From Botryococcus braunii (lineage: Eukaryota; Chlorophyta; Trebouxiophyceae): a stretch of DNA of 20,000 bases. Position numbers and translations under genes: made by a program. The notes beneath the pieces were generated by a model. The model did not search any database. It saw only the letters and a program-made list of their open reading frames with translations, and was not told where the DNA came from. The DNA lies in the NCBI GenBank assembly GCA_002005505.1, contig KV908362.1:669702-689701 (forward strand), read 5' to 3'. Of the stretch, positions 7,428 to 15,277 are shown one piece after another; within the stretch, counting starts at the first letter, position 1, and every line of letters begins with the position of its first letter.

Positions 7428-9659
7428 TTATGTGTATCTTCTCAAACCTAGTGAATCACGATGACCAACAAACACGGGCTTAGCAAGTGGCTTGGTCATA
7501 ATGTCAGCCACATTTCGAGCAGATTCTACATAGAGTATATCTACCTGCCCAAGTGCCATAGCTTCCCTAGCATAGTGGAAGCTTACTGCAACATGCTTTG
7601 TGAATTTGGAATAAAGGGGGTTCCGTAAATTGGAAATGCATCCTTGGTTGTCACAGAAAATTTTGACTCTCCAAGGTGCAGCTCCAATCTCTTCCAAGAA
7701 GCCCCTAAGCCAGTTGGCTTCCTTCACAATATGGCCGGCTGCCATAAACTCGGCTTGCACAGTTGAGGTAGCAACTGAGCTCTGCTTCTTACTTCCCCAA
7801 ACCACGGCACTACCATAGACTGATAGAACATAGCCAGTGGTGGAATACCTGTGGTCCAGGTCCCCAGCATAGTCGGCATCAACATAGCCTTCTAGCTCAG
7901 GCCCCTTTCCACCCAGAGTAAGAGCTAATTCTCTCGTATCTCTCAAGTACTTCAGTACTCGAATGGCCTCATTCCAGTGTGAGGTAGTGGGAGTCATTCT
8001 ATACCTTGACAACACTCCAACAGCCTGAGAAATGTCAGGCCGGGTCGTATTGGCAATATATAGCAACGATCCAATCAACTCACAGTACCGATGACCAGGT
8101 GGCAGTGGGGTACCTGCCCCATGTGACAAACCATCTGAGGACTCGGGTCTGCTGCTAGCCACGAAGTCCTTGGACATGGGGGTATCAACCACACGCCCAT
8201 CATCAGCAACACCAAACTTTTCCACAAGAGCATCAATCTTGGGAGTGCAACTCATGGAAATAGTGCTCTGAACTCTATTGCGTAGGACCTGACACCCCAG
8301 GAAATCATTCACCTCTCCCAAATCATGGATGGTGAAGTCCTTCTTCAACAACTCTTTCCCCCACTCAATCTCTGCAACCAATCTGGCAACTATGAGAAGA
8401 TCATCAACATAAACAAGAATAAAGGACAGGTTGCCATCAGGGGCCCTCCTGATGTATACACCCGCATCACTCTTGCACACACTATACCCCATCACGCTCA
8501 ACTTGTCGGTCAAGGTCTTGTGCCAAGCCCGTGGGGCTTGTTTTAGACCGTATAGTGCCTTCCTGAGCTTGCACACAACCCTCGTGTTGCCATTCTCAAA
8601 TCCTGGTGGTTGGGTCACATAGACCTCTTCCTCCAACTCTCCATTGAGAAAAGCCGTCTTGATATCCACTTGGTGGATCTCAAGATTCTGTGTGGCAGCC
8701 ACTGCCAGCACAGCCCTCCTTGCCCCATAGCTGCTGGTGGGTGCAAATACCTCCCCAACATCTATCCCAGGGATCTGTCTACACCCTTGGGCAACTAACC
8801 TCGCTTTAAAGCGAGTAACATTCCCATGTGCATCAATTTTAGTGGAGAATATCCAATGGACAGGAATAACTTTTTGTCCATGTGGTCTGTCCACATACTC
8901 TAGAACCTCATGGGTATCAAGGGAATCCATCTCTTCCCTCATTGCTTGTTGCCAAAAATCCCACTGAGGGGAGCATTGGGCTTCCCTCAGGTTAGATGGC
9001 ACGTGAACCTTTCCCAGCTTGACATAAGGTACATTTTGTACCTTATGCTGAGACTCTGCAGTACTGTCAGCACTCCTGGGACTGTTGTCTTTTATATCCC
9101 TCTGATCCTCGTTCCCAGAATAAGGTACATTTTGTACCTTATGTTGAGATCCTGCAGTACAACCAGAACTGCCAGAGCCCTCCCCAACTCTCTCTCTTGA
9201 ACTGTCAGACTCATGCGCTCCACCATTACAATCTCTCACCTTTCTCAATGCAGGTGGAAGCAGCAGCTCTCTCTCTCTCCTGGACTCACACCTAGGTACA
9301 CTACTCTGACTTTCCTGAGCTGCGCCTACTGTGTCAGGCTGCACCCCATAAGCATGACTGGTTCCCAGCTCAACTTGGCTACGTGCTTCCCCTGCTGCTG
9401 GCACTTCTAGCCCACTACTCTTCTCGCTAACATCTTCTCCAAGCATAGCCTCCCCTGTCTCAACCTGCCTCTGCAAATCAGGGAGACCTACCAAGGGTGG
9501 CTCACTCACAAGTACCTGGCCTGAGCCAGAGTCATGCATGGGGACCCCTACTGAGTCCCTCCTAGCCTGGCGCTGTTCATAACGCTGATCCCTTGTGAGG
9601 GTGGTTCCTGGGGGAAGTCTATGTTGAGACTTCCCCTGGAACCTGACCCCCTCCTGCAT
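7428..9659 (-). CDS. pol: copia pol: reverse transcriptase and RNase H (743 codons)
   Basis: Residues up to about 215 are a low-complexity linker after integrase, with a duplicated QHKVQNVPY motif. The RT begins near residue 230 (WDFWQQAMREEMDSL). It carries the copia signatures QVDIKTAFLNGELEEEVYV and KALYGLKQAPRAWH, and the catalytic YVDD near residue 417. RNase H starts near 594 (DADYAGDLDHRYSTTGY) with acidic residues in DADYAG, TVQAEFMA and FCDNQG. It ends ADIMTKPLAKP and a stop at 7428, just before the polypurine tract. The enzyme copies element RNA into DNA inside the particle. The first ATG is not a real start: the frame is cut from integrase by an extra G in an eight-G run (9697-9704). 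The RT domain itself is intact. Confidence 0.93.
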   Translation of the reverse strand: MQEGVRFQGKSQHRLPPGTTLTRDQRYEQRQARRDSVGVPMHDSGSGQVLVSEPPLVGLPDLQRQVETGEAMLGEDVSEKSSGLEVPAAGEARSQVELGTSHAYGVQPDTVGAAQESQSSVPRCESRRERELLLPPALRKVRDCNGGAHESDSSRERVGEGSGSSGCTAGSQHKVQNVPYSGNEDQRDIKDNSPRSADSTAESQHKVQNVPYVKLGKVHVPSNLREAQCSPQWDFWQQAMREEMDSLDTHEVLEYVDRPHGQKVIPVHWIFSTKIDAHGNVTRFKARLVAQGCRQIPGIDVGEVFAPTSSYGARRAVLAVAATQNLEIHQVDIKTAFLNGELEEEVYVTQPPGFENGNTRVVCKLRKALYGLKQAPRAWHKTLTDKLSVMGYSVCKSDAGVYIRRAPDGNLSFILVYVDDLLIVARLVAEIEWGKELLKKDFTIHDLGEVNDFLGCQVLRNRVQSTISMSCTPKIDALVEKFGVADDGRVVDTPMSKDFVASSRPESSDGLSHGAGTPLPPGHRYCELIGSLLYIANTTRPDISQAVGVLSRYRMTPTTSHWNEAIRVLKYLRDTRELALTLGGKGPELEGYVDADYAGDLDHRYSTTGYVLSVYGSAVVWGSKKQSSVATSTVQAEFMAAGHIVKEANWLRGFLEEIGAAPWRVKIFCDNQGCISNLRNPLYSKFTKHVAVSFHYAREAMALGQVDILYVESARNVADIMTKPLAKPVFVGHRDSLGLRRYT
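9020..9146 (-). repeat. Duplicated palindromic motif inside pol
   Basis: ataaggtaca-ttt-tgtaccttat occurs at 9024-9046 and again at 9120-9142, both followed by similar sequence. Each copy encodes part of QHKVQNVPY. The core decamer GTACCTTATG is the one found twice in each LTR. Confidence 0.85.
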
Positions 9660-9690
9660 CTTCTGCAGTTTGTCCAGCTGCGAGTGCGCT

Positions 9691-10623
9691 TCAGCACCCC
9701 CCCCGAGCTAAATTTTGAAGATGGCCCAGCACTGACCATGACTGCTGTGAGGTCTCTGAAGTGGCAGGGGAACCATCCTGGCTGCTGGGGGCTCCAGCCA
9801 CAGGTCCGACTGAGCTCCTCAGCCTGCTGTGATCCTCTGGAGAGCTGGCAGTGGTAGCAGGAGATCCAGTGGGCTTGCACTCCACCACTGGGTCATCCTC
9901 TGCTTCCCAAAAATTCACGGGAATGGCTGTTGGTGAGCTGGGGACATTGGAATTGCCTCCCCTGCCCTGTGAGGACGCTCCTGAGAGCCATTGAGATGAT
10001 CCAGGTTGCACCTTAGACATACCCACTCTCTCCCCTCCTCTCAAATGCTCAAGGAATGTAACATCCCTGCTCTCTTTCCATACACCATTGCCTACGTACA
10101 CTCTATAGGCCTTGGACTGTGGGCAATACCCAGTGAACATGCCTGGAATGGTCTTTGGTCCAAATACAGACCGCTGACCTGGGGGAATGTGAACATGTGC
10201 CACACAGCCCCATGTGCGCAAGGGAGCAACATCAGGCTTTACCCCATAGAACATCTCCGTAGGGGTCAGAGGCCTGCCTGTGGTGGGGCCCACGTTGTAC
10301 AGCAGGGTGGCAGACTCCAGTGCCTCCTTCCACAAGGAAGGGTCTGCTGCAGCGTGCACCAACAGGGTCCTTGTGCGCTCCTTCAGAGTCCGATTCATGC
10401 GCTCAGCAAGTCCATTTTGCTGAGGCGTGGATGGGGCTGAGGTCTCCATTTTAGTGCCCTGCTGAGCACAAAATTCTTTGAACTGCTGATTCAGAAATTC
10501 TGTCCCTCTATCAGATCTCACACACTTCACCACTTTCTCATGAAATGTCTGCCAGTACTTCAAGAGCTCAATGAGGGCCTTGGGAATGGCTTCTTTCGAC
10601 TTCACTGCCAATGAGGCTATCAT
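9691..10623 (-). CDS. pol: copia pol: C-terminal part of integrase and linker
   Basis: It continues the integrase core: VRSDRGTEFLNQQF carries the second catalytic Asp, and PQQNGLAERMNRTLKERTRT carries the Glu. Conserved integrase C-terminal segments follow (TPTEMFYGVKPDVAPLRTWG, GYCPQSKAYRVY). After that comes a Ser/Pro-rich linker. The frame ends at 9691, right after the run of eight G (element strand); with seven G it would read on into the RT frame. The 5' side overlaps the preceding frame near 10624-10645, where a second one-base shift lies. The apparent first Met is internal to integrase. Confidence 0.9.
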   Translation of the reverse strand: MIASLAVKSKEAIPKALIELLKYWQTFHEKVVKCVRSDRGTEFLNQQFKEFCAQQGTKMETSAPSTPQQNGLAERMNRTLKERTRTLLVHAAADPSLWKEALESATLLYNVGPTTGRPLTPTEMFYGVKPDVAPLRTWGCVAHVHIPPGQRSVFGPKTIPGMFTGYCPQSKAYRVYVGNGVWKESRDVTFLEHLRGGERVGMSKVQPGSSQWLSGASSQGRGGNSNVPSSPTAIPVNFWEAEDDPVVECKPTGSPATTASSPEDHSRLRSSVGPVAGAPSSQDGSPATSETSQQSWSVLGHLQNLARGGC

Positions 10624-11710
10624 GATGATGGCTGATCAGGTGGGATTTTTCATCCACCACAGTAACCCAAAAACGCTCTCCCGTGATTGCAGCTGGTGAA
10701 ATGGGACCCACAGTGTCCACATGCACTCTATCTAACACACTCTCTGCAGGCCTAGAGGAAGCTGGAAAGGGGGGGCGAGAATGTTTCCCTTGTATACATG
10801 ACTCACACTGGGGAGAACACTCTGAGCATGGAGCAAGGGACACATTGATCCCAGTGACCAGGTCTTCGTTGTCCAACCTTGTCATACTCTTAACCCCAGG
10901 ATGCCCCAACCTTGCATGCCACAGTAGTCGATCTGTACACACGTGCCCTTTCCTGGCATGATACGAGGCAACATGAGGGCTGCACTGTGGCTGAGCATCA
11001 TGCTGGCTCTTGACGGGACACACCCATTCTAAAAAAAACAGCCCTCGCTCTCTGGCTATCTTGCCAGACCAGCCTGCTGGGCCTTTCATGGTCGTGTACC
11101 CACCTGCACTATCAGTGAGGAATGATGCTCCATCCTGAATGGCTCCTGTGACAGAAATCAGATTAATGTGTGCAGTGGGCACACACTGCACATTATGCAG
11201 CCAAAACACCTCTTGTCTGGCATTGACCAGACGCACAGACCCAGTTGCAACTATCCCTCCTTTGGCGTCAGAAGTGGCCAAATGAAGAGGGAGGGGTTGG
11301 GCATGCAGAACTGGGTTGTGTAGTAAAGACAGATCATTTACAAGGTGCACCGATGCACCACTATCTATCAGCCACGAGGTACTGCAAGCCCCATGAGACG
11401 TAGGGGTAAGCACATTCAACGAAACGAACATAGGCTCACCAGCACCTGGAGGAGGTGGTGGTGGGAGATGCCAGCCTGGGAAGAAGGGGAAGATAGTGGA
11501 CACAGATCCAGGAGCATGTGAGGGTGCCACGGGAGGGCCTCCTCTGGACTGGCCAGCATCCCACCAGCTGGCTTGTTGCTGAGGAGCTCCAGTGCCCCAC
11601 CACGCAGCTGGGCCCGCACTTGCAGCTTGCATTGTGCCACGTAGAGCTTGCAGCCTCTTCAGTTCCAGGCATCCCTCCAGAAATGTCCCGTCCCGTTGCA
11701 GAAGCGACAC
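10568..11710 (-). CDS. pol: copia pol: protease and N-terminal integrase
   Basis: The aspartic protease active site WLIDSGASVHLVND lies near residues 113-126. The integrase zinc-binding region follows (LLWHARLGHPG, then CESCIQGKH), and then the core start RVHVDTVGPISPA with the first catalytic Asp. The frame is right to about VVDEKSHLI (10640). It then goes out of register and ends at 10568, while the integrase continues in the frame ending at 9691. The protease cuts the Gag-Pol precursor; integrase joins the cDNA to host DNA. Upstream it overlaps gag, and the frames meet at the zinc knuckle near 11671. The ATG at 11710 is probably not used. Confidence 0.9.
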   Translation of the reverse strand: MSLLQRDGTFLEGCLELKRLQALRGTMQAASAGPAAWWGTGAPQQQASWWDAGQSRGGPPVAPSHAPGSVSTIFPFFPGWHLPPPPPPGAGEPMFVSLNVLTPTSHGACSTSWLIDSGASVHLVNDLSLLHNPVLHAQPLPLHLATSDAKGGIVATGSVRLVNARQEVFWLHNVQCVPTAHINLISVTGAIQDGASFLTDSAGGYTTMKGPAGWSGKIARERGLFFLEWVCPVKSQHDAQPQCSPHVASYHARKGHVCTDRLLWHARLGHPGVKSMTRLDNEDLVTGINVSLAPCSECSPQCESCIQGKHSRPPFPASSRPAESVLDRVHVDTVGPISPAAITGERFWVTVVDEKSHLISHHHDSLIGSEVERSHSQGPH

Positions 11711-12510
11711 GCCAGTTCCTCCTTTGGCCTCCTGCCACGTCCAGACCCTCGCCCCCTGCCTCCAGCGTTGTGAGCTGAAGGGCCATGGGGGGCCTGACCA
11801 TCAGCAGGTGCTCCAGCTCCCACTCCTGGTGCTGCTCCAGCGCCCGGTGCAGCTCCAGCGCCTTCGGGAGGCCCAGGGATTCCACCCTGAGCTGGCACGG
11901 CTGCTGCTGCTGCTGCCATAACTGCTGCAGCTGATGCTATGACTTGCACTGACTCTGCCAGCGGGATATCCTGGTACTCCAAGTTCTCAATGGCAGTGAG
12001 GATCGTCTCCAGCATGTTGTAGGGGTCTGACTTGGCGGAGGTAATTGCCCAAGCGTCGTTCTGCAAGACTGCAGGTAGTCCCTTATACATATACCTGCAG
12101 ATCTGGCGGTCGCTCAGCTGATGGTTATTGGCCTCCAGGGAGGCGGCAATACTGATGACTCGGTGGCACCATTCTTGCACTGTCTCTCCCTTTACCATGC
12201 CTTGTTTGAGCCCCTTGATCCACTTCTCGTTGATTTCCCTGTCCTTCCCTCCAGTGCAGCGGTCTGCCATCCACTGAGTGAAGTCAAAAGCGCTCCCCCG
12301 CTGTTTGACTTCGTCGTGCCACATGGACGGGACAGACTGCAAAATGAAATGTTTTACTGCTGCGTTCTCTGCGGTCTTAGGCATAGCTGTCTCCAGCGCT
12401 CCCATTGCTCCTTTTTGCATTGCGCAGGACTCCAGCTCTTCACGCCAGGCCCTGAAATTAGTGCGATCAACCTTCAGCTGTGTAGACATCTTGGGATTGG
12501 AGGAGTTCAT
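11659..12510 (-). CDS. gag: copia gag (capsid/nucleocapsid, 283 codons)
   Basis: ATG 12510 opens with MNSSNPKMSTQLKVDRTNFR, followed by the WREELESCAM segment typical of the copia Gag N-terminus. The UBN2-like capsid core follows, including KQGMVKGETVQEWCHRVISI. An Ala/Gly/Pro-rich spacer and an RGRGSGRGRR basic stretch then lead to a single zinc knuckle (CRFCNGTGH...). Gag forms the virus-like particle and binds element RNA. In this frame the last knuckle Cys is replaced: the frame reads RDAWN and stops at 11659. The next frame has the missing Cys in register (see findings). No better start is seen upstream in frame. Confidence 0.88.
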   Translation of the reverse strand: MNSSNPKMSTQLKVDRTNFRAWREELESCAMQKGAMGALETAMPKTAENAAVKHFILQSVPSMWHDEVKQRGSAFDFTQWMADRCTGGKDREINEKWIKGLKQGMVKGETVQEWCHRVISIAASLEANNHQLSDRQICRYMYKGLPAVLQNDAWAITSAKSDPYNMLETILTAIENLEYQDIPLAESVQVIASAAAVMAAAAAAVPAQGGIPGPPEGAGAAPGAGAAPGVGAGAPADGQAPHGPSAHNAGGRGRGSGRGRRPKEELACRFCNGTGHFWRDAWN

Positions 12511-13077
12511 CGTGTATGCATACGAGCTGGCTGCAGTGCCTCCAGTGGTCTGGACAGCTGTCCTGACTGTCCAGCTCCTGAGGAGGCCGTGCTGGTGTTG
12601 CCATAGTCTCTGTACTGCTGGGATTACTTTCAGAAACCTTGCTTTGGGAACGAGTTTGAGGTCTGGTCATACACTTCACTTGCTCTCACAGCGTTCAGCC
12701 TGACACAGCTGGTTTAAGTATACCCTTCCGACGTACACCACAGCACTTTCAAGTATTCCACCCTTTCGAGGTCTAGCATGTACCCTTAAGATGCAAGATA
12801 TGCAAAATATTCTTCAGCAATTCAATTGCTTGACCACCCGGACCTACTGACGGTCTCACGACAACGACGACGGGTGATAATCTCAGGTCACTTCACGGAA
12901 AAAAAAAAAAAAAACTTCCCAAGATATTGAAGACTCTGTCGGTAGGCCTTCTGAGTGAATATCCAGTTGTTCCTTTTTTACTTCTTCTTGCCGTCAGGCG
13001 AGTCCGTGGAAAACCCAGTACAGATGCATCCGATGATGCCATGCACTCCTGTCTGCCCTTGGCTCAGCTGGAAGGGC
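12511..13077 (-). other. Leader between 5' LTR and gag of the copia element
   Basis: This is about 570 bp of untranslated leader on the element strand, with no conserved ORF. It holds a run of 16 T on the element strand (plus 12899-12914, A16). A packaging signal is expected here, but none can be identified by eye. Confidence 0.6.
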
Positions 13078-13091
13078 GTGGGCCCATAACC
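13078..13091 (-). promoter_or_regulatory. Primer-binding site, initiator tRNA-Met anticodon arm (half-tRNA)
   Basis: On the plus strand GTGGGCCCATAACC directly adjoins the LTR. This equals the anticodon-arm sequence of plant-type initiator tRNA-Met, so the element RNA (GGTTATGGGCCCAC) can pair with it. Drosophila copia uses this region of cleaved tRNA-iMet rather than the tRNA 3' end. The match begins immediately after the LTR CA. Confidence 0.85.
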
Positions 13092-13792
13092 TGTAAAAGG
13101 TTATGGGCAGTGGCGTATCCTGTAAGCAAGCAGACAGGTCGTAAGTTCGTGCCTCTCCAGCTACAGTCCTTGACGACTGTCTGCTCTTTAGACACATGCA
13201 ACTGCATGAACAAGACTGGCATCCTTATGTGCCCAGTATCTTTCCAAACCAGTTGCGTTACATGTTGATCTGTCAATGAGCATCTACACACGGATAAGCT
13301 CCTGACGGCTGAAAGCAAGTACCTTCCTATACTCAATCAAGACTCCGTCCCTTAGCTGTTTGGGAGACTTGATTGTCCACTAAGATGGTTCACTTACAAA
13401 CAAGCAATCAAACATGAACACATTACCAATACACACCCTGAGTCACCGCACCTGTAAGCAAGCAGACAGGTCGTAAGTTCGTGCCTCTCCAGCTACAGTC
13501 CTTGACGACTGTCTGCTCTTTAGACACATGCAACTGCATGAACAAGACTGGCATCCTTATGTGCCCAGTATCTTTCCAAACCAGTTGCTCGACTATGCGG
13601 TGATCGCAGCTTTAATAGTCCTTTCACACTAACGCGTAATGTAAATCAGATTGTACCTTATGTTCGAAATAGACCTCATCCGAACGTGTCTTGAGGTACC
13701 TTATGTGGATAGTGGACCCGTATCCTAATAATGTACATTTGAAGATCACCTAAAGCACAAGGCATTCTATAATGTATGTTCACAACTCAACA
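13092..13792 (-). repeat. 5' LTR of the copia element, enlarged to 701 bp
   Basis: Bases 13092-13256 match the first 165 plus-strand bases of the other LTR. Then 194 bp of unrelated sequence (13257-13450) follow. The LTR then restarts at its 28th base (13451) and runs to its end at 13792. The segment corresponding to LTR bases 28-165 (138 bp) is therefore present twice (13119-13256 and 13451-13588). All copies are essentially identical. Confidence 0.93.
13257..13450. other. 194-bp foreign segment within the 5' LTR
   Basis: It has no match elsewhere in the window. It contains an imperfect hairpin (caatcaagactcc at 13334-13346 with gggagacttgattg at 13362-13375). No TG/CA ends or short target duplication were found. 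Its flanks are the 138-bp LTR duplication. Confidence 0.8.
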
Positions 13793-13797
13793 AATGC
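13793..13797. repeat. Target-site duplication AATGC (right copy)
   Basis: It matches 7034-7038 exactly and directly follows the copia LTR end ...CTCAACA. Confidence 0.9.
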
Positions 13798-14027
13798 TCT
13801 AGTATGGTCCTTGGCATTGCTCATTGACTTGCCATGTGATCTGGGTTCGCAGTACAACCTCGCTCAGGTAGTTCGCTCGGTTGCCCGACTACGCGTCTGA
13901 GGCAGTACAGTATAATTCAACCCACCCTGGGTTTAAGAGTGGGCTTGCGAATCAATCATGTAACACTCTTTCCGTGCACACCACAGATTGTCTGATTCCT
14001 AAACCTCTTCCGCTAAGTTATCCTACA
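13798..14027 (+). mobile_element. Remainder of the 5' LTR of the second LTR retrotransposon
   Basis: It continues the sequence interrupted at 7038 and ends TCCTACA at 14027. A primer-binding-like site follows one base later, and an ORF start about 70 bp downstream. The LTR is about 255 bp in total. No 3' LTR lies in the window, so this assignment rests on terminal symmetry and the primer-binding site. Confidence 0.5.
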
Positions 14028-14028
14028 G

Positions 14029-14041
14029 TGGTATCGGCGAC
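14029..14041 (+). promoter_or_regulatory. Primer-binding-site-like TGGTATCGGCGAC
   Basis: TGG followed by a tRNA-acceptor-like complement lies one base after the presumed LTR end. Plant elements commonly have TGGTATCAGAG, complementary to the tRNA-Met 3' end. The first seven bases match that and the rest differ. Confidence 0.5.
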
Positions 14042-14095
14042 AAGGATAGTTCCTTGTCGTTCGTTTGTGGTGAGTTCTTTCTTTCGTGCGTAGAG

Positions 14096-14440
14096 ATGTC
14101 TCGCAATCCTCGTTCAGGGTCTCGAGCCCGTGCACCTAGCCCAGGTCGTGTTGACCCAGATCCTCCTGTAGATCCCTCTGTTGATGAGGATATAGATCTT
14201 TCGGATGTAGATCCAGCTCTCATGATTAGGCATTTGGTCTCTATCGGTGCTCTACCCGCAGAGGTTGCTGCGGCAGGAACATACTGCGGATGCCGCTTTG
14301 ACTCTCAACATGGCACCTGCACAACGGTTAACCCATGCAGAACCCCACATCTTGGATTCCCAGCCACAGCAGGAAGCCAAAACCCTGATAACCTCTGCAC
14401 TGCACTGCACCCACCCCAACAAGCAGAGACTTTTTTTTAA
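14096..14440 (+). pseudogene. gag: Start of a gag-like ORF of the second LTR element, truncated
   Basis: ATG 14096 reads MSRNPRSGSRARAPSPGRVD, then an Asp/Pro-rich segment (VDPSVDEDIDLSDVDPALM) and IRHLVSIGALPAEV. A basic then acidic start after a primer-binding site fits an LTR-element gag. Around 14265 the more protein-like reading passes to another frame (HTADAALTLNMAPAQ...), suggesting a one-base shift. The similarity ends near the T8 run at 14431, where a long inverted repeat begins. No capsid, zinc knuckle or pol follows. The assignment is by position and composition only. Confidence 0.4.
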
Positions 14441-14567
14441 ACATAAGAAAAGGTTCGTCTCTCAATTATCCTCTCTCGGGTCGATTCGCATCCAAAACTG
14501 GAAATGAAAAACCAACAATTTCTTTTAATGTTTTCTCTTTGAGAGACGAACCTTTTCTTATGTTTAA
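14437..14567. repeat. Inverted repeat with perfect 29-bp arms
   Basis: The left arm 14437-14465 (ttaaacataagaaaaggttc...) is the exact reverse complement of 14539-14567, with a 73-nt spacer. It lies between the gag-like fragment and the plastid fragment. Just downstream, tctcttcaatgagagct occurs twice (near 14571 and 14606). Confidence 0.92.
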
Positions 14568-14689
14568 GATCTCTTCAATGAGAGCTGGTTTCACACTCGA
14601 GTGAGCTCTCTTCAATGAGAGCTCTCTAAACTTTTCAGGGCTCCATTAAGTAAAATGCGAGGTCTTGCGCAAAATGCGAGAGCATGCTG

Positions 14690-14898
14690 CATATATATCA
14701 ACCTCGATCTGATACATTTTTCTTTGAATCTCTACAAAGATAATTCCAACATCTGGGAAATCTTTAAAAAGAAATTTTCTTATAAAATGGTCTTCAAGAA
14801 CATTTTGTGCATAATATTTTTTAGTTGCAAACCATTTCGAACTATGCTCTTCTGTAATTCCTAAACGAAAACCTAAAGGATGTACTTTTTTGTCCCAT
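14690..14898 (-). pseudogene. rps3: Plastid rps3 fragment (N-terminal third)
   Basis: The ATG at 14898 starts MGQK. After one extra A in a six-A run, the frame continues VHPLGFRLGITEEHSSKWFA and FIRKFLFKDFPDVGI, the conserved N-terminus of chloroplast ribosomal protein S3. The similarity fades after EVDIYAA (about 14690), and the frame stops at 14646. The KH domain and C-terminal part are absent. It starts 18 bp after the rps19 stop, as in chlorophyte plastid operons lacking rpl22. The frameshift at codon 4 and the truncation mark it as a non-functional transferred copy. Confidence 0.85.
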
Positions 14899-14916
14899 TT
14901 GAAATTCAAATTCGTT

Positions 14917-15196
14917 TTAACGTCGTGATCTTTTATCACTTTTGATGTGGCCTCGGAAAGTACGAGTTGGTGAAAATTCACCAAGTTTATGGCCAACCAT
15001 CTGCTCTGTAATAAAAACTGGTATATGTTCTCTCCCATTGTGAACAGCAATTGTGTGACCAATCATAGCAGGAACAATAGTGGATGATCGAGACCAAGCC
15101 AAGTATAACTCGCTTTTCACCTTGAGAATTCAATTTTTCAATCTTTTTTAATGAATGATCTACAACATAAGGCCCTTTCTTCAGTGATCTTGACAT
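14917..15196 (-). pseudogene. rps19: Plastid rps19 copy with one frameshift
   Basis: ATG 15196 reads [20 protein letters not shown], the start of plastid ribosomal protein S19. About 31 codons in (near 15103) one extra G shifts the frame. The remainder ([39 protein letters not shown]) ends at the correct stop, 14917-14919. The full length of about 92 codons matches the family. S19 is part of the small-subunit head. The intact length with a single indel suggests a young plastid-to-nucleus transfer. Confidence 0.9.
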
Positions 15197-15277
15197 AATT
15201 TATTATGCTCTTTTGAATTTTTGAATTTCAAAATTCAAGAACCAAATATATCTTTTGAATTCAAATTTTTGAAATAG
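15197..15277 (-). other. AT-rich plastid spacer upstream of rps19
   Basis: This short stretch is very AT-rich, with repeated TTTGAATTT/AAATTCAA, unlike the flanking DNA. It is consistent with the plastid intergenic region before rps19. The plastid insertion therefore spans roughly 14650-15280. Confidence 0.55.

Larger units (their letters stand above)
7039..13792 (-). mobile_element. Full-length Ty1/copia LTR retrotransposon
   Basis: The element has paired LTRs (7039-7407 and 13092-13792), a primer-binding site, a polypurine tract and a 5-bp target duplication. On the minus strand the order is gag, protease, integrase, reverse transcriptase, RNase H. Integrase before RT defines the copia superfamily. 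The LTRs differ at one base apart from the 5' LTR insertion, so insertion was recent. The polyprotein reading frame is broken at three single-base sites (near 11671, 10635 and 9697-9704), so this copy is non-autonomous unless those are sequencing errors or recoding sites. It is inserted 25 bp inside the LTR of another element. Confidence 0.95.

Noticed and set aside
7630..9857. Plus-strand ORFs of 60-96 codons across the copia pol
   Set aside because: They are antisense shadows of the RT/RNase H and integrase frames.
12121..12703. Plus-strand ORFs of 141-161 codons across gag
   Set aside because: They are antisense to the recognised Gag reading frame, with no independent motif.
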